From Acidobacteriota bacterium (GTDB lineage: Bacteria > Acidobacteriota > Aminicenantia > Aminicenantales > Saccharicenantaceae): a stretch of DNA of 64,000 nucleotides. This document shows positions 19,861 to 28,900 of the stretch, piece by piece (positions within the stretch are counted from its first letter, which is position 1; every line of letters begins with the position of its first letter). The position numbers and the translations under genes are program-made. The stretch lies in the NCBI GenBank assembly GCA_029569255.1, contig JAKQUO010000045.1:61974-125973 (forward strand), given 5' to 3'. Below the pieces are notes generated by a model that was not told the DNA's origin, did not search any database, and worked only from the letters and a program-made list of their open reading frames with translations.

Positions 19861-20631
19861 ATGTCGAAGAACCTGGTCTCCATCGCCGGCTGGGACCCCT
19901 CGGCCGGGGCCGGGGCGCTCTTGGACCTCCGCGTCTTCGAGCGGCTGGGCCACCGGGGCTTCGCCGTCCTGACCGCCCTGACCGCGCAAGGGCCGTCCGG
20001 GGTCCGGGCCGTCTTCCCCGCGACGGCCCGGGCCGTGTCGGGGCAGTTCGAGCGGCTGGCCGACGGCCTCGAGATCGGCGGCCTCAAGGTCGGCATGCTG
20101 GCGACCGCGGCCAATCTCCGGGCGACGGCCCGGATCCTCGAGCGCCGGGCCGGCCTGCCGCGCGTCGTCGATCCCGTCCTGCGCTCGAGCTCCGGCGCGG
20201 CGCTCCTCGAACGGGCCGCCTGGGCCCGGCTCCTCGACGAGCTCGAGGGCCGGGCCGAGCTCATCACCCCGAACCTCGACGAGGCCGGGGCCTTGACCCG
20301 AAGAACCGTCCGCACCGTCGCCGAGATGAAGCTGGCCGCGGAGAAGATCCACCTCCGCTCGGGCATCCCGTGCCTGGTCAAGGGCGGCCACCTCGAGGGG
20401 CCGGCGACCGACATCCTCTTCGACGGGACGGGGTTCTTCGCCTTCTCCCACCCGCGGCTCGCCCGGAACGTCCGCGGCACGGGCTGCTTTCTCGCCTCGG
20501 CCGTCCTCTGCTACCTGGCCGAGGGGCGGCCGCTCAAGGAAGCCTGCGGCCTGGCGATCTTCCGCGTCGGCAAGGCCATGCGCGCGGCCGTGCCGGCCGG
20601 CCCGGGCGTGTGGGCCTTCGATCTCTCCTGA
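19861..20631 (+). CDS. thiD: hydroxymethylpyrimidine/phosphomethylpyrimidine kinase-like protein
   Basis: The 256-residue protein is a ribokinase-fold kinase of the ThiD type, which phosphorylates HMP and HMP-P for thiamine synthesis. It begins SIAGWDPSAGAGALLDLRVF (ThiD has SG.D.SGGAG at this place), continues with GLKVGMLATAANL, VVDPVLRSSSGAALL, TPNLDEAGALTRR and LVKGGHLEGPATDILFDG, and ends with the ATP/anion-hole motif RGTGCFLASAVLCYLAEG. The substitution of SGGAG by SAGAG is mild. The ATG at 19861 follows a GGAGGAGG site by 11 bases; upstream in-frame codons have none. No other thiamine genes are adjacent. The stop lies one base from that of the convergent dehydratase gene. Confidence 0.82.
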   Translation: MSKNLVSIAGWDPSAGAGALLDLRVFERLGHRGFAVLTALTAQGPSGVRAVFPATARAVSGQFERLADGLEIGGLKVGMLATAANLRATARILERRAGLPRVVDPVLRSSSGAALLERAAWARLLDELEGRAELITPNLDEAGALTRRTVRTVAEMKLAAEKIHLRSGIPCLVKGGHLEGPATDILFDGTGFFAFSHPRLARNVRGTGCFLASAVLCYLAEGRPLKEACGLAIFRVGKAMRAAVPAGPGVWAFDLS

Positions 20632-20632
20632 G

Positions 20633-21601
20633 TCAGCCCACGAGGGCCCGGAACCGCTCGGGGGAGATGTTGCCGCCGCTGACGACGGCGACGACCGTCC
20701 GGCCGGCCCGCTTCCCGGGGTCCCGGAGCAGGGCGGCGAACGGGAGCGCCCCGGCGCCTTCGACCATCCGGCCGTGGGCGGCCTCGACGCGGGCCAGGCC
20801 CCGGGCGATCAGGCCCTCGGGGACGACCTCGATCGCGTCGACGAGGTCGCGGCAGAGCGGGAAGGTGATGGCGCCGGGCTCGATGCCGCCGGCCACGGCG
20901 TCGGCGATCGTCTCGCGCTCGTCGATGTCGACGAGCCGCCCGGCGGCGAGGGAGGCGGCCATGAAGGCGGACGTCTCGGGCTCGACGCCTATAATCCGGA
21001 CGCCGGGGCGAAGGGCCTTGAGGACACCGGCGGTCCCGGCGATGAGCCCTCCCCCGCCGACGGGGACGAGGACGTCGTCGAACCGGGCGGGCTCTTCGGC
21101 CAGCTCGAGGCCGAGCGTCCCGGCCCCGAAGACGATGTCCCAGTCGTTGTAGGGCGAGACGAAGACGCGGCCAGTCCGGGCGGCGAATTCGCGGGCCAGG
21201 GCCTCGGACCTGTCGCAGCTCGCGCCCCGGACCTCGACGTCGACGCCCAGGGCCTCGATCCGCTCCTTCTTGACCGGAGCGACGGTCTCGGGCAGGAAGA
21301 GCTTGAGGTCGACGCCCTCGAGCCGCGAGGCGCGGCTGATGGCCAGGCCGTGATTGCCGGTCGAGGCCGAGACGACACCCCGGCGCTTGTCCTCCTCCGA
21401 GAGCGTCCGGAGCTTGTTGAGGGCGCCGCGGAGCTTGAACGAGCCGGTCGTCTGGTCGCACTCCCACTTGACGAAGACCTCGGCTCCGAGCTCCCGGCTC
21501 CACGATTCGGAGTATTCGAACGGCGTCCGCTCGATGTCCGCCTTGATCCGACCGAAGGCCTCCCGGACCCTGGCCGCGAAATCGACCTTCGTTTCGCCCA
21601 T
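20633..21601 (-). CDS. threonine/serine dehydratase (or serine racemase) family enzyme
   Basis: The 322-residue PLP enzyme is fold type II. The Schiff-base lysine is K56 in GSFKLRGA, the substrate loop is SASTGNHGLA and the phosphate-binding glycine loop is VPVGGGGLIAG. The C-terminal PLP-nitrogen contact is in VAVVSGGNIS. There is no C-terminal ACT-like regulatory domain, so it is the short, catabolic-type threonine/serine dehydratase; serine racemases and hydroxyaspartate dehydratases have the same layout. It would produce 2-oxobutyrate or pyruvate and ammonia. With L-threonine dehydrogenase and histidine ammonia-lyase elsewhere in the window it fits an amino-acid-degrading lifestyle (inference). 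A GGAGG site precedes the ATG. Confidence 0.88.
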   Translation of the reverse strand: MGETKVDFAARVREAFGRIKADIERTPFEYSESWSRELGAEVFVKWECDQTTGSFKLRGALNKLRTLSEEDKRRGVVSASTGNHGLAISRASRLEGVDLKLFLPETVAPVKKERIEALGVDVEVRGASCDRSEALAREFAARTGRVFVSPYNDWDIVFGAGTLGLELAEEPARFDDVLVPVGGGGLIAGTAGVLKALRPGVRIIGVEPETSAFMAASLAAGRLVDIDERETIADAVAGGIEPGAITFPLCRDLVDAIEVVPEGLIARGLARVEAAHGRMVEGAGALPFAALLRDPGKRAGRTVVAVVSGGNISPERFRALVG

Positions 21602-21844
21602 CTCCGTCCTCCGCTTCCTACGATACCACAGCGTTCCCCGACTAAGAAGTCCATTCCCAACGAGTACAAGGCCGCGGAAAAGGGCCCGAGGGGAATCGCG
21701 GAGTGAGCATAAAGCGGCAATTTAGCCGACGTCGGGACGGAGACCTAAGAGCGGGCTCCGGACCGTGGCGGCGTGAAGAATTGCCGCAGCGAACGGAGTC
21801 GATCCCCGAGGTCCCTCCACGGCCGGCGGGATCCGGATTGCGAA

Positions 21845-21873
21845 TTGTGATTCAGGCGCGCGAGGCGTAGAAT
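21845..21873 (+). promoter_or_regulatory. promoter of the DUF72-LysA pair
   Basis: TTGTGA (21845-21850) and TAGAAT (21868-21873) are 17 bp apart. The -10 ends nine bases before the ATG at 21883, so the leader is only a few bases long. Confidence 0.6.
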
Positions 21874-21882
21874 ATCCGGAGC

Positions 21883-22815
21883 ATGGCCGAGTATTTCGTG
21901 GGCACGGCGGGCTGGAGCTACGAGGACTGGGAAGGCGTCGTCTATCCGGCCGCGAAGCCCCGCGGCTTCCACGCCCTGTCCTACCTACCCGCCTTCATCG
22001 ACATCGTCGAGGTCAACAGCACCTTCTACCGTCCGGCCCCGCCGGCCATGGTCCGGTCCTGGCTCAAGAGGCTCGAGGGCCGGCCGGGATTCCTTCTTTC
22101 GCTGAAGCTCTACCAGGCCTTCACCCACGCCCGGGAGGGCTTCGGCCGGAAGGACGTCGACGACGTCCGCCGGGCGGCCGACCTCGTCCGTCTCGGGGGG
22201 CGGCTGGCCGCCCTGCTCGTCCAGTTCCCCTGGTCCTTCCGGAACACGCCCGGGAACCGGGACTACCTGCGGCGCCTCCTCGAGACGCTCGCCGGCTACC
22301 CTCTGGCCGTCGAGGTCCGCCACGCCGGCTGGGACGAGCCGTCCTTCTACGGCCTGCTAGAGGAGCGCGGGGCGGCCTTCTGCAACATCGACCAGCCCGT
22401 GATCGGCGAGTCGATCGGGCCGTCCGCGGTCAGCACGACGCCCGACTTCGCCTACGTCCGCCTCCACGGCCGCAACTCTAAGAACTGGTTCCGCGAGGGG
22501 GCCGGGCGCGACGACCGCTACGATTACCTTTACGCCCGGGACGAGCTCGGCGACTGGGTCTCCCGGATCGAGCAGCTCGGCCGGGCGAGCGGCAAGGTCT
22601 ACATCGTCGCCAACAACCACTACCGGGGGCAGGCCATGGCCAACGCCCTCCAGCTCCGGAACATGCTCACGGGAGAGAAGGTGGACGTCCCCGAGCCGTT
22701 GCTCGAGAAATACCCGGTCCTGCGGGACATCGTCCGGGCCGTCGAGGCCGGGCGGAGGGGGCTCTTCGACGAGGGCCGGACGGGCGGGCCGGGCGACAGG
22801 GGAGGGACCTCATGA
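21883..22815 (+). CDS. DUF72 (YecE-like) protein
   Basis: The 310-residue protein belongs to the DUF72/YecE family, a TIM-barrel group of unknown activity. Typical marks are VGTAGWSYEDWEGVVYP at the N-terminus, IVEVNSTFYRPAPPAMVRSW, LSLKLYQAFTH, VQFPWSFRNT, LAVEVRHAGW, YVRLHGRN and the C-terminal YIVANNHYRGQAMANALQL. It is cytoplasmic. The stop codon overlaps the start of the next gene as ATGA, so translation is coupled to the LysA-like decarboxylase. The C-terminus beyond residue 290 is rich in Gly/Arg and differs from the family. Confidence 0.9.
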   Translation: MAEYFVGTAGWSYEDWEGVVYPAAKPRGFHALSYLPAFIDIVEVNSTFYRPAPPAMVRSWLKRLEGRPGFLLSLKLYQAFTHAREGFGRKDVDDVRRAADLVRLGGRLAALLVQFPWSFRNTPGNRDYLRRLLETLAGYPLAVEVRHAGWDEPSFYGLLEERGAAFCNIDQPVIGESIGPSAVSTTPDFAYVRLHGRNSKNWFREGAGRDDRYDYLYARDELGDWVSRIEQLGRASGKVYIVANNHYRGQAMANALQLRNMLTGEKVDVPEPLLEKYPVLRDIVRAVEAGRRGLFDEGRTGGPGDRGGTS

Positions 22816-24053
22816 ACTGGTGGGAGACGGATTTCCTGGCCGTCCGGGAGAACAGGCTCTTCATCGCCGGCCGCGACGCCGTCGGCCTGGCCGAGCGCCA
22901 CGGGACGCCGCTCTACGTCTACGGCAAGGGCCGCATCCTCGAGCGCTACGGCCGCCTCGAGGACGCCATGGCCCGCCACTCCCCTCTCGAGGCCAGGATC
23001 TGCTACGCCATGAAGGCCAACCCCCATCGGGGCATCCTGCGCCTTCTCCGGCGCCGCGGCGCCTGGATCGACGCCGTCTCGCCGGGCGAGGTCGAGACGG
23101 CGCTCCAGGCCGGCTTCCCCGCCGAGCGCATCCTCTTCACCGGGACGAGCGTCAGCCGGGCCGACCTGCGGTCGGTCTTCGCCGTCGCCGGGCTGACGGT
23201 CAACATCGACGCCGCCGAACAGCTCGACCTCATGAGCGAGGTCAAGCGCGAGTTCCCGGCCCGGACGGTCCGCGTCTCCGTGCGCTGGAACCCGGGCATC
23301 GGGCGGGGCATCAACGCTCGGGTCATCACCGCCGGGAAGCGCTCCTCCGACGGCACGCCCATCAAGTTCGGCGTCGAGGGGAAGAAGGTCCTCGGCGTCT
23401 TCGCCCGGGCCCGCAAGCTGGGCTTCCGCCCGGTCGGCCTCCATCAGCACCTCGGCTCGGGCTGGGTCAGGGAGGACGCGCCCATGGTCCGGGCCGCGGT
23501 CGACCGCATGGTCCGCAAGGCCCGCGAGCTCGAGCGGGCCGGGTTCCGGCTCGAGTTCCTGGACTTCGGCGGCGGCTTCGGGCCGCGCTACCTGAGGACC
23601 CGGTCGGTCTTCCCGGTCGAGGACCACATCGCCTACCTCTCCCGGGCCGTGGCCGGGGCCGGCCTCGGCGTCAAGGCCCTGGCCCTCGAGCCCGGCAAGT
23701 ACCTGGTCGGCGACGCCGGCGTCCTGCTCCTCGGCGTCGAGTACATCAAGGAGAGCTACGGCAACATCTTCGCCTGCGTCGACGGCGGGACGTTCAACAC
23801 CGTGCCCCGGCCGGCCATCTATCCCTCCGCCCACCACGTCATCGTCAACGCCGGCCGCGTCGACGCCGCCGCGAAGGCCCGGGTCACCGTGGCCGGGAAC
23901 ATCTGCGAGACCGGCGACGTCTTCGGCCGGGAGCGGCTCATGCCCCTGCCCGCGAGCGGCGACGTGCTGGCCGTCCTCGGCGCCGGCGCCTACTGCCGGA
24001 GCATGGCCTCGCGCTTCAACCTGAGGGGGATCCCGCGGGAGGTCCTCATCTGA
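22812..24053 (+). CDS. lysA: diaminopimelate decarboxylase-like PLP enzyme
   Basis: The 413-residue protein is an alanine-racemase-fold (fold type III) decarboxylase. The PLP lysine is K68 in CYAMKANPH. HQHLGSGW, LDFGGGFGPRY, LEPGKYLVGDAG, NICETGDVF and the C-terminal GAYCRSMASRFN match DAP decarboxylase, which makes L-lysine from meso-diaminopimelate. The substrate-contact loop is LEPGKYLVG where LysA usually has EPGRS.V; the Arg to Lys change and GKY are non-standard, so another diamino acid substrate cannot be excluded. The start overlaps the DUF72 stop by four bases and has a GGAGGG site (within the DUF72 coding end), so they are one transcription unit. Confidence 0.83.
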   Translation: MNWWETDFLAVRENRLFIAGRDAVGLAERHGTPLYVYGKGRILERYGRLEDAMARHSPLEARICYAMKANPHRGILRLLRRRGAWIDAVSPGEVETALQAGFPAERILFTGTSVSRADLRSVFAVAGLTVNIDAAEQLDLMSEVKREFPARTVRVSVRWNPGIGRGINARVITAGKRSSDGTPIKFGVEGKKVLGVFARARKLGFRPVGLHQHLGSGWVREDAPMVRAAVDRMVRKARELERAGFRLEFLDFGGGFGPRYLRTRSVFPVEDHIAYLSRAVAGAGLGVKALALEPGKYLVGDAGVLLLGVEYIKESYGNIFACVDGGTFNTVPRPAIYPSAHHVIVNAGRVDAAAKARVTVAGNICETGDVFGRERLMPLPASGDVLAVLGAGAYCRSMASRFNLRGIPREVLI

Positions 24054-24071
24054 GGCGCGCGGCGGCCGCCC

Positions 24072-24539
24072 TTATTTTTTAAGGAAGGCGATGATCTCGT
24101 CGCAGTCCGGCAGCTGGGGGATGTCGTACTCCTTGATGAGGACGACGCGGCCGCCCTCGTCGACGACGATGACGGCCCGGTCCGAGAAGCCGTCCTCCTC
24201 GCGGAAGAGGCCCAGGGCGTGGGCCACGGCGCCGTGGGGCCAGAAATCGCACAGCAATCGCGTCTCCTTGATCCCCAGCTCCCTGGCCCAGGCGTGCTTG
24301 CTCGGGAACGAGTCGACGCTGATGCCGACGGCGACGGTGTTGAGGCGGTCGAACTCCGGCTTGCGGCTCTCCAGGGCCTTCATCTGCTCGGCGCAGACCG
24401 GGGTCCAGGCCAGCGGGTGGAACGACAGCAGGACCCGCCGCCCGGCGAAGTCCGAGAGCTTGAAATCCCGGTTGTGGTGGTCCTTGAGCGTGAAGTCCGG
24501 CGCGATGTCCCCCTCCCAGATCGTCCGTGTGTTTCCCAT
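24072..24539 (-). CDS. peroxiredoxin (AhpC/TSA family)
   Basis: The 155-residue protein has the thioredoxin-like peroxiredoxin fold. The active-site motif is PLAWTPVCAEQM: P42, T46 and peroxidatic Cys49 in the family's PxxxTxxC spacing. Two more cysteines occur (LLCDFW near residue 104 and PDCDEI near the C-terminus), either of which might resolve the sulfenic acid. It reduces hydrogen peroxide or organic peroxides in the cytoplasm with a thiol donor. No separate reductase is adjacent. A GGAGGG site stands four bases before the ATG. Its promoter TTGTCC/CATAAT lies just upstream. Confidence 0.92.
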   Translation of the reverse strand: MGNTRTIWEGDIAPDFTLKDHHNRDFKLSDFAGRRVLLSFHPLAWTPVCAEQMKALESRKPEFDRLNTVAVGISVDSFPSKHAWARELGIKETRLLCDFWPHGAVAHALGLFREEDGFSDRAVIVVDEGGRVVLIKEYDIPQLPDCDEIIAFLKK

Positions 24540-24557
24540 CGGTCCCTCCCTCGGCGC

Positions 24558-24586
24558 ATTATGGCACAGTCGCCCGGCCGGGACAA
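24558..24586 (-). promoter_or_regulatory. promoter of the peroxiredoxin gene
   Basis: On the minus strand TTGTCC (24581-24586) and CATAAT (24558-24563) are 17 bp apart with a TGC extension. The remaining DNA to 24832 shows no credible gene. Confidence 0.6.
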
Positions 24587-24832
24587 GCCCGCGGGCCGTT
24601 TCCGCCGCCGGCCGCCGAGCCGCGGCCCGCGACCCCGGCTCCGGGTCCGGAGCGCGGTTCTCCCGTTCGACGTCCCGACAGCGGGCCCGCCGGACGCCAT
24701 CCGGGCCGAGGCGAGGGAGGCGTTCGAGGGAGTCGGCGGCGACGGCGGCCGCGTCCTGTCCCGCTGCGGCCGCTTCTCCGGGGCGCCCCCGCGGCATCTC
24801 CGGGACTGCGCCGAGGCCGCCCGGCCATGCGC

Positions 24833-25039
24833 CTACCGACCGGCGCCGTCGTCGAAGCGAAAGACCTCTTCGATCGGCAGGCCGAAGACCTTGGCGATGT
24901 CGTGGGCCAGCCGGAGCGACGGATTGTACTTGCCCTTCTCCAGGAAGACGATGGTCTCGCGGCGGACGCCGACGCGCAGGGCCAGCTCCTGCTGCGACAG
25001 GCCGGCCCCGGCCCTCAGCTCTCTGATCCGGTTAGACAT
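24833..25039 (-). CDS. XRE-family HTH regulator (YozG-like, single domain)
   Basis: The 68-residue protein is a minimal Cro/CI-type helix-turn-helix: [20 protein letters not shown], then the recognition helix region [20 protein letters not shown], and the family ending [12 protein letters not shown]. Such short XRE proteins are often encoded next to a small membrane protein and repress their own operon. Here the start overlaps the end of the membrane-protein gene by eight bases. A palindromic operator sits between the -35 and -10 boxes of the operon promoter (25482-25500), so autorepression is likely. The effector is unknown. Confidence 0.9.
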   Translation of the reverse strand: MSNRIRELRAGAGLSQQELALRVGVRRETIVFLEKGKYNPSLRLAHDIAKVFGLPIEEVFRFDDGAGR

Positions 25040-25430
25040 TCTTGGTCCCGAAGAACCGGACGCCGAGCCAGCAGAACAGGAACACGACGGCCATGCCGGC
25101 GATGCCGGTGCCGACCAGGCTGCGGGCCGGAAGGGCGACCTTGTCCCCGATGGACATGACGAAGAGCCACATGTAAAGGGAGACGTAGTAGGCCAGGGAC
25201 GTGGCCCGGGTCATGATCCTCTTCGAGAGCTCGTCCTCCGCCGGTTCTCCATGGCGACGGTGACGGAGCCGCGTCAGGCCGAGTGCGGCGGCGAAACCGA
25301 CGAGAACGAACGCAAGGCCCGTGGTCGCGATCTCCCAGCCGTCGCCGGCGACCCGGCCCTCGAGCATCCAGGCCGCCAAGCCCGCCAGCACGAGCGCGCC
25401 GACCGCGAAAATGACGATCGTCTTTTTCAT
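25032..25430 (-). CDS. four-helix membrane protein paired with the XRE regulator
   Basis: The 132-residue protein has four predicted membrane helices: [55 protein letters not shown] and [19 protein letters not shown] charged loop [20 protein letters not shown] separates the second and third. The layout, with 'DE.s..i..kA....Y..' before helix three, resembles DUF2178-type proteins that accompany single-domain XRE regulators in bacteria and archaea. It may sense or modulate the partner; this is inference. A GGAGGAG site precedes the ATG. Confidence 0.8.
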   Translation of the reverse strand: MKKTIVIFAVGALVLAGLAAWMLEGRVAGDGWEIATTGLAFVLVGFAAALGLTRLRHRRHGEPAEDELSKRIMTRATSLAYYVSLYMWLFVMSIGDKVALPARSLVGTGIAGMAVVFLFCWLGVRFFGTKNV

Positions 25431-25462
25431 CTCTCCTCCGAATCGAACTCGATGTTGATTAA

Positions 25463-25508
25463 TTCTAACATAGTGATATTATTCTAACATATTGTTAGAA
25501 ATAGTCAA
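25463..25508 (-). promoter_or_regulatory. autoregulatory promoter-operator of the XRE operon
   Basis: A perfect palindrome TTCTAACA-TAT-TGTTAGAA occupies 25482-25500, and a second TTCTAACA half-site begins 19 bp away at 25463. On the minus strand a -35 TTGACT (25503-25508) and a -10 TAGAAT (25481-25486) flank the palindrome with 16 bp between them, so a bound repressor would block RNA polymerase. Confidence 0.75.
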
Positions 25509-25525
25509 CATATTAAAAAAAATTT

Positions 25526-25650
25526 CTTCCACGTTGCGTGGGTTGGAAGGGCCGGCAGATGGGGACATGCCCTCCCGGTACGAGTCCCCGTTCAGGCATT
25601 CAGGCCTACGGGACACGTACCGGGGCGGTACATGTCCCGACGCGCGCCCG
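25526..25650 (+). repeat. BIME-like repeat (two inverted REP-type hairpins), copy D
   Basis: The unit holds two imperfect 29-bp palindromes in opposite orientation: 25561-25589 (5' arm GGGGACATGCCC) and 25610-25638 (GGGACACGTACC-loop-GGTACATGTCCC). The inverted copy at 54410-54527 matches over the whole unit, including the flank CTTCCACGTTG and the linker AAGGGCCGGCA. The rest of the gene-free stretch 25651-25915 has low GC around 25680-25790 and no recognisable gene. Confidence 0.8.
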
Positions 25651-25915
25651 CGGCTATCGGTCCGTACAAAACTTCAAACTGATGATCTATCTGATCGCCG
25701 GTCATCTGGGACTCCTGCCCACTTGAAACGTCGAGGAGCCAATATATATTTCATTTATATGCATATATTTACGCTCGATTCAGCCCGGGTCATTCACGAA
25801 TCGAGGCGAACCGGATACGAGGCCCGAGGGGTGAAGCTGTGCTCTTCGGTACCGCGAATCCCCGAGCGCGAAGACGATGGGGGCCGGAACGCGGACGCCC
25901 CCGGGCAAAAAATCC

Positions 25916-25946
25916 TTGCCCTCCCCCCGAAGTTATGGTTTAAAAT
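25916..25946 (+). promoter_or_regulatory. putative promoter of the tricorn protease gene
   Basis: TTGCCC (25916-25921) and TAAAAT (25941-25946) are 19 bp apart. The spacing is long, so the call is tentative. Confidence 0.4.
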
Positions 25947-25982
25947 CGTGCCTTGCGAAATCCACCGGGAAAGGACCCCGCC

Positions 25983-28900
25983 ATGAAAAGAGCTCTCGCC
26001 GTCCTGACCGTCCTCGCCTGCTGTCTCGGCCTGGCCCGCGCCGCCGAGCCGGCCGGACGCACCGGCTATTACCGCTTCCCGGCCATCCACGGCGACACCG
26101 TCGTCTTCGTTTCCGAAGGCGACCTGTGGACGGTCGACGTCCGCGGCGGCGCGGCCCGGCGCCTGACCTCGCACTCGGGCGTCGAGTCCGCCCCGGCCGT
26201 CTCCCCCGACGGCCGGACCCTGGCCTTCTCGGCCCAGTACGAGGGCCCGACCGAGGTCTACGCCATGCCGCTGGCCGGCGGGCTGCCCGCGCGCCGCACC
26301 TTCGCCGGGCAGGCGGCCGCGGTCGTCGGCTGGACGCCTGACGGCCGGGTCCTCTACGCCACCCAGAAATACTCGGGCCTGCCCAACACCCAGCTCGTCG
26401 TCCTCGACCCGGCGACGAACGCCGAGACGCTCCTGCCCCTGAGCCAGGCCGCCGACGGCTCCTTCGACCCGTCCGGCCGGACCCTCTACTTCACCCGTCT
26501 CCCCTTCCAGGGCAGCTACACGAAACGGTACCAGGGCGGCACGGCCCAGAACCTCTGGTCCTACACTCTCGGCGCTCCCGAGGCCGCTCCCCTGACCGCC
26601 GACTACGCCGGGACGAGCAAGAACCCGATGGTCTGGAAGGACAGGGTCTATTTCCTGAGCGACCGCGACGGCTCCATGAACATCTGGTCCATGGACCTTC
26701 GGGGCGGCGACCTCAAGCGGCACACCTCCCACAAGGGCTTCGACGCCAGCTCCCCGAGCCTCGACGCCGGCCGGATCGCCTACCAGCTGGTGGCCGACCT
26801 CCGCGTCTACGACATCGCCGCCGGGACCGACACGGCCCTGGCCGTCACCCTGCCCTCCGATTTCGACCAGATGCGCGAGCGCTGGGTGAACCGTCCGCTC
26901 GACTGGCTGACATCGGGCCACGTCTCCCCGAACGGCGACCGCGCCGTCTTCGTCTCGCGGGGCCACGTCTTCGTCGCGCCCGCCGGCGACGGCCGCTGGG
27001 TCCGCGTCACCCGCCGGGAGGGCGTCCGGGCCCGGGCGGCCCGGTTCCTGGGCGACGGCAAGAGCCTCATGGTCCTCACCGACGAGACCGGCGAATGGGA
27101 GTTCCACCGCTATCCGGCCGACGGCCTCGGCCCCGCCGAGCGGCTGACGGACGGGGCCAAGGTCATCCGCTTCGACGGCCTGCCCTCGCCCGACGGCAAG
27201 TGGCTCGCCTTCGCCGACAAGGACTACCAGCTCTGGCTCCTCGAGGTCGGGAAAAGAACCCCGGCCCGGATCGCCGTGTCCGAGGTCGGGATGTTCTCGG
27301 ACCTGGCCTGGTCCCCCGACAGCCGCTGGCTGGCCTACGTCGAGGGCGCCCCGAACGGGTTCAGCCGGATCGTCCTCCACGAGGCCGCGACCGGCCGGCG
27401 CGCCGAGCTGACCAACGACCGGGTCGACTCCTACGGGCCGGCCTGGAGCCCGGACGGCAAATGGCTCTACTTCCTTTCGGACCGGTATTTCCAGAGCGTC
27501 GTGGGCTCGCCCTGGGGGGCCCGGCAGCCCGAGCCCTATTTCGACAAGACGGCCAAGGTCTACGCCGCGGCCCTCGGCGGCAAGGACCCCTTCCCCTTCG
27601 CCCCGGCGACGGAGCTGCAGGGCGAGAAGAAGGAGGCCGGCGACGACAAGGCCCCGGAGCCCAAGGCCGCGGCGGCCAAAGACGGCGCCGCCAGGGACGC
27701 GTCCAAGCCGGCGCCCGGCGTCAAGGTCGAGATCGCCCTGGACGGGCTCGCCGGCCGCGTCTTCGAGGTGCCGTTGCCGCCGGGCGTCTACAGCGGCCTG
27801 GCCGTGGGCGACAAGGCCCTCTTTTTCATCGACCAGGGCTCCAGCGCCTCCGGCCAGCCCAAGCTCCAGGCCGCCGAGATCAAGAACCGCGGCGTCCAGG
27901 CCAGGACGCTCATGGAGGACGTCCGCCAGTTCGAGCTCACGGCCGACGGCAAGAAGCTCTTCGTCCGCAAGGGCGGCGACCTCTACGTCATCGACGCCGG
28001 CACGGCCCAGCCGACGAGCCAAACCCTGGCCGAGCGCCGCATCGACCTCTCGAAGTGGGCCTTCTCCGTCGACCCGCGCGAGGAGTGGCGGCAGATGTTC
28101 CTCGACGCCTGGCGCATGGAGCGCGACTACTTCTACGACCGCAACCTCCACAACGTCGACTACGAGGGCCTCCTCGAGCGCCACCGGCCCTTCGTCGAGA
28201 GGGTCAGCGACCGGGCCGAGCTCAACGACCTGCTGGCCCATCTCGTCGGCGAGCTCTCGGCCCTGCACACCTTCGTCCGCGGCGGCGACCTGCGGCAGCC
28301 TCCGGACAACGTCTCGCCCGGCTCGCTCGGGGCGCGCCTGGCCCGCGACGAGGCCAAGGGCGGCTACCGCATCGCCCACATCTACCGGGCCGACCCCGAG
28401 TACCCGGACAACCTCTCGCCGCTCGGCCGGCCGATGTCGGCCATCCGGGAAGGCGACACGATCGTCGCCATCAACGGCGTCCCGGCGCTGAGCGTCCCCG
28501 ACCCGTCGCTCCTCCTGCGCAACACGGCCGGCCAGCAGGTCCTGCTCGAGGTCAAGCCGGCTGCGGGCGGGCCGGCCCGCAAGGAGATCGTCGTGCCCAT
28601 CACCCCGGGCGCCGAGTCCGACCTGCGCTACTCCGAATGGGAGTACACCCGCCGGCTCGAGGTCGAGAAGGCGGGGAAAGGCGCCATCGGCTACGTCCAC
28701 CTCCGGGCCATGGGCGGGGCGAACTACACCGAGTGGGTCAAGAACTTCTACCCGGTCTTCGACCGCCAGGGCCTCGTCATCGACGTCCGCCACAACCGCG
28801 GCGGCAACATCGACTCCTGGATCCTGGAGAAGCTCCTGCGGCGGGCCTGGTTCTACTGGCAGAGCCGGGTGGGCAAGCCGACCTGGAACATGCAGCACGC

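Noticed and set aside
25538..25726. Small frames over the BIME-like repeats (GRQMGTCPPGTS.. and the 54.4-kb counterpart)
   Set aside because: They are stop-free readings of the palindromes; the two copies differ by frameshifts and have no ribosome-binding site.
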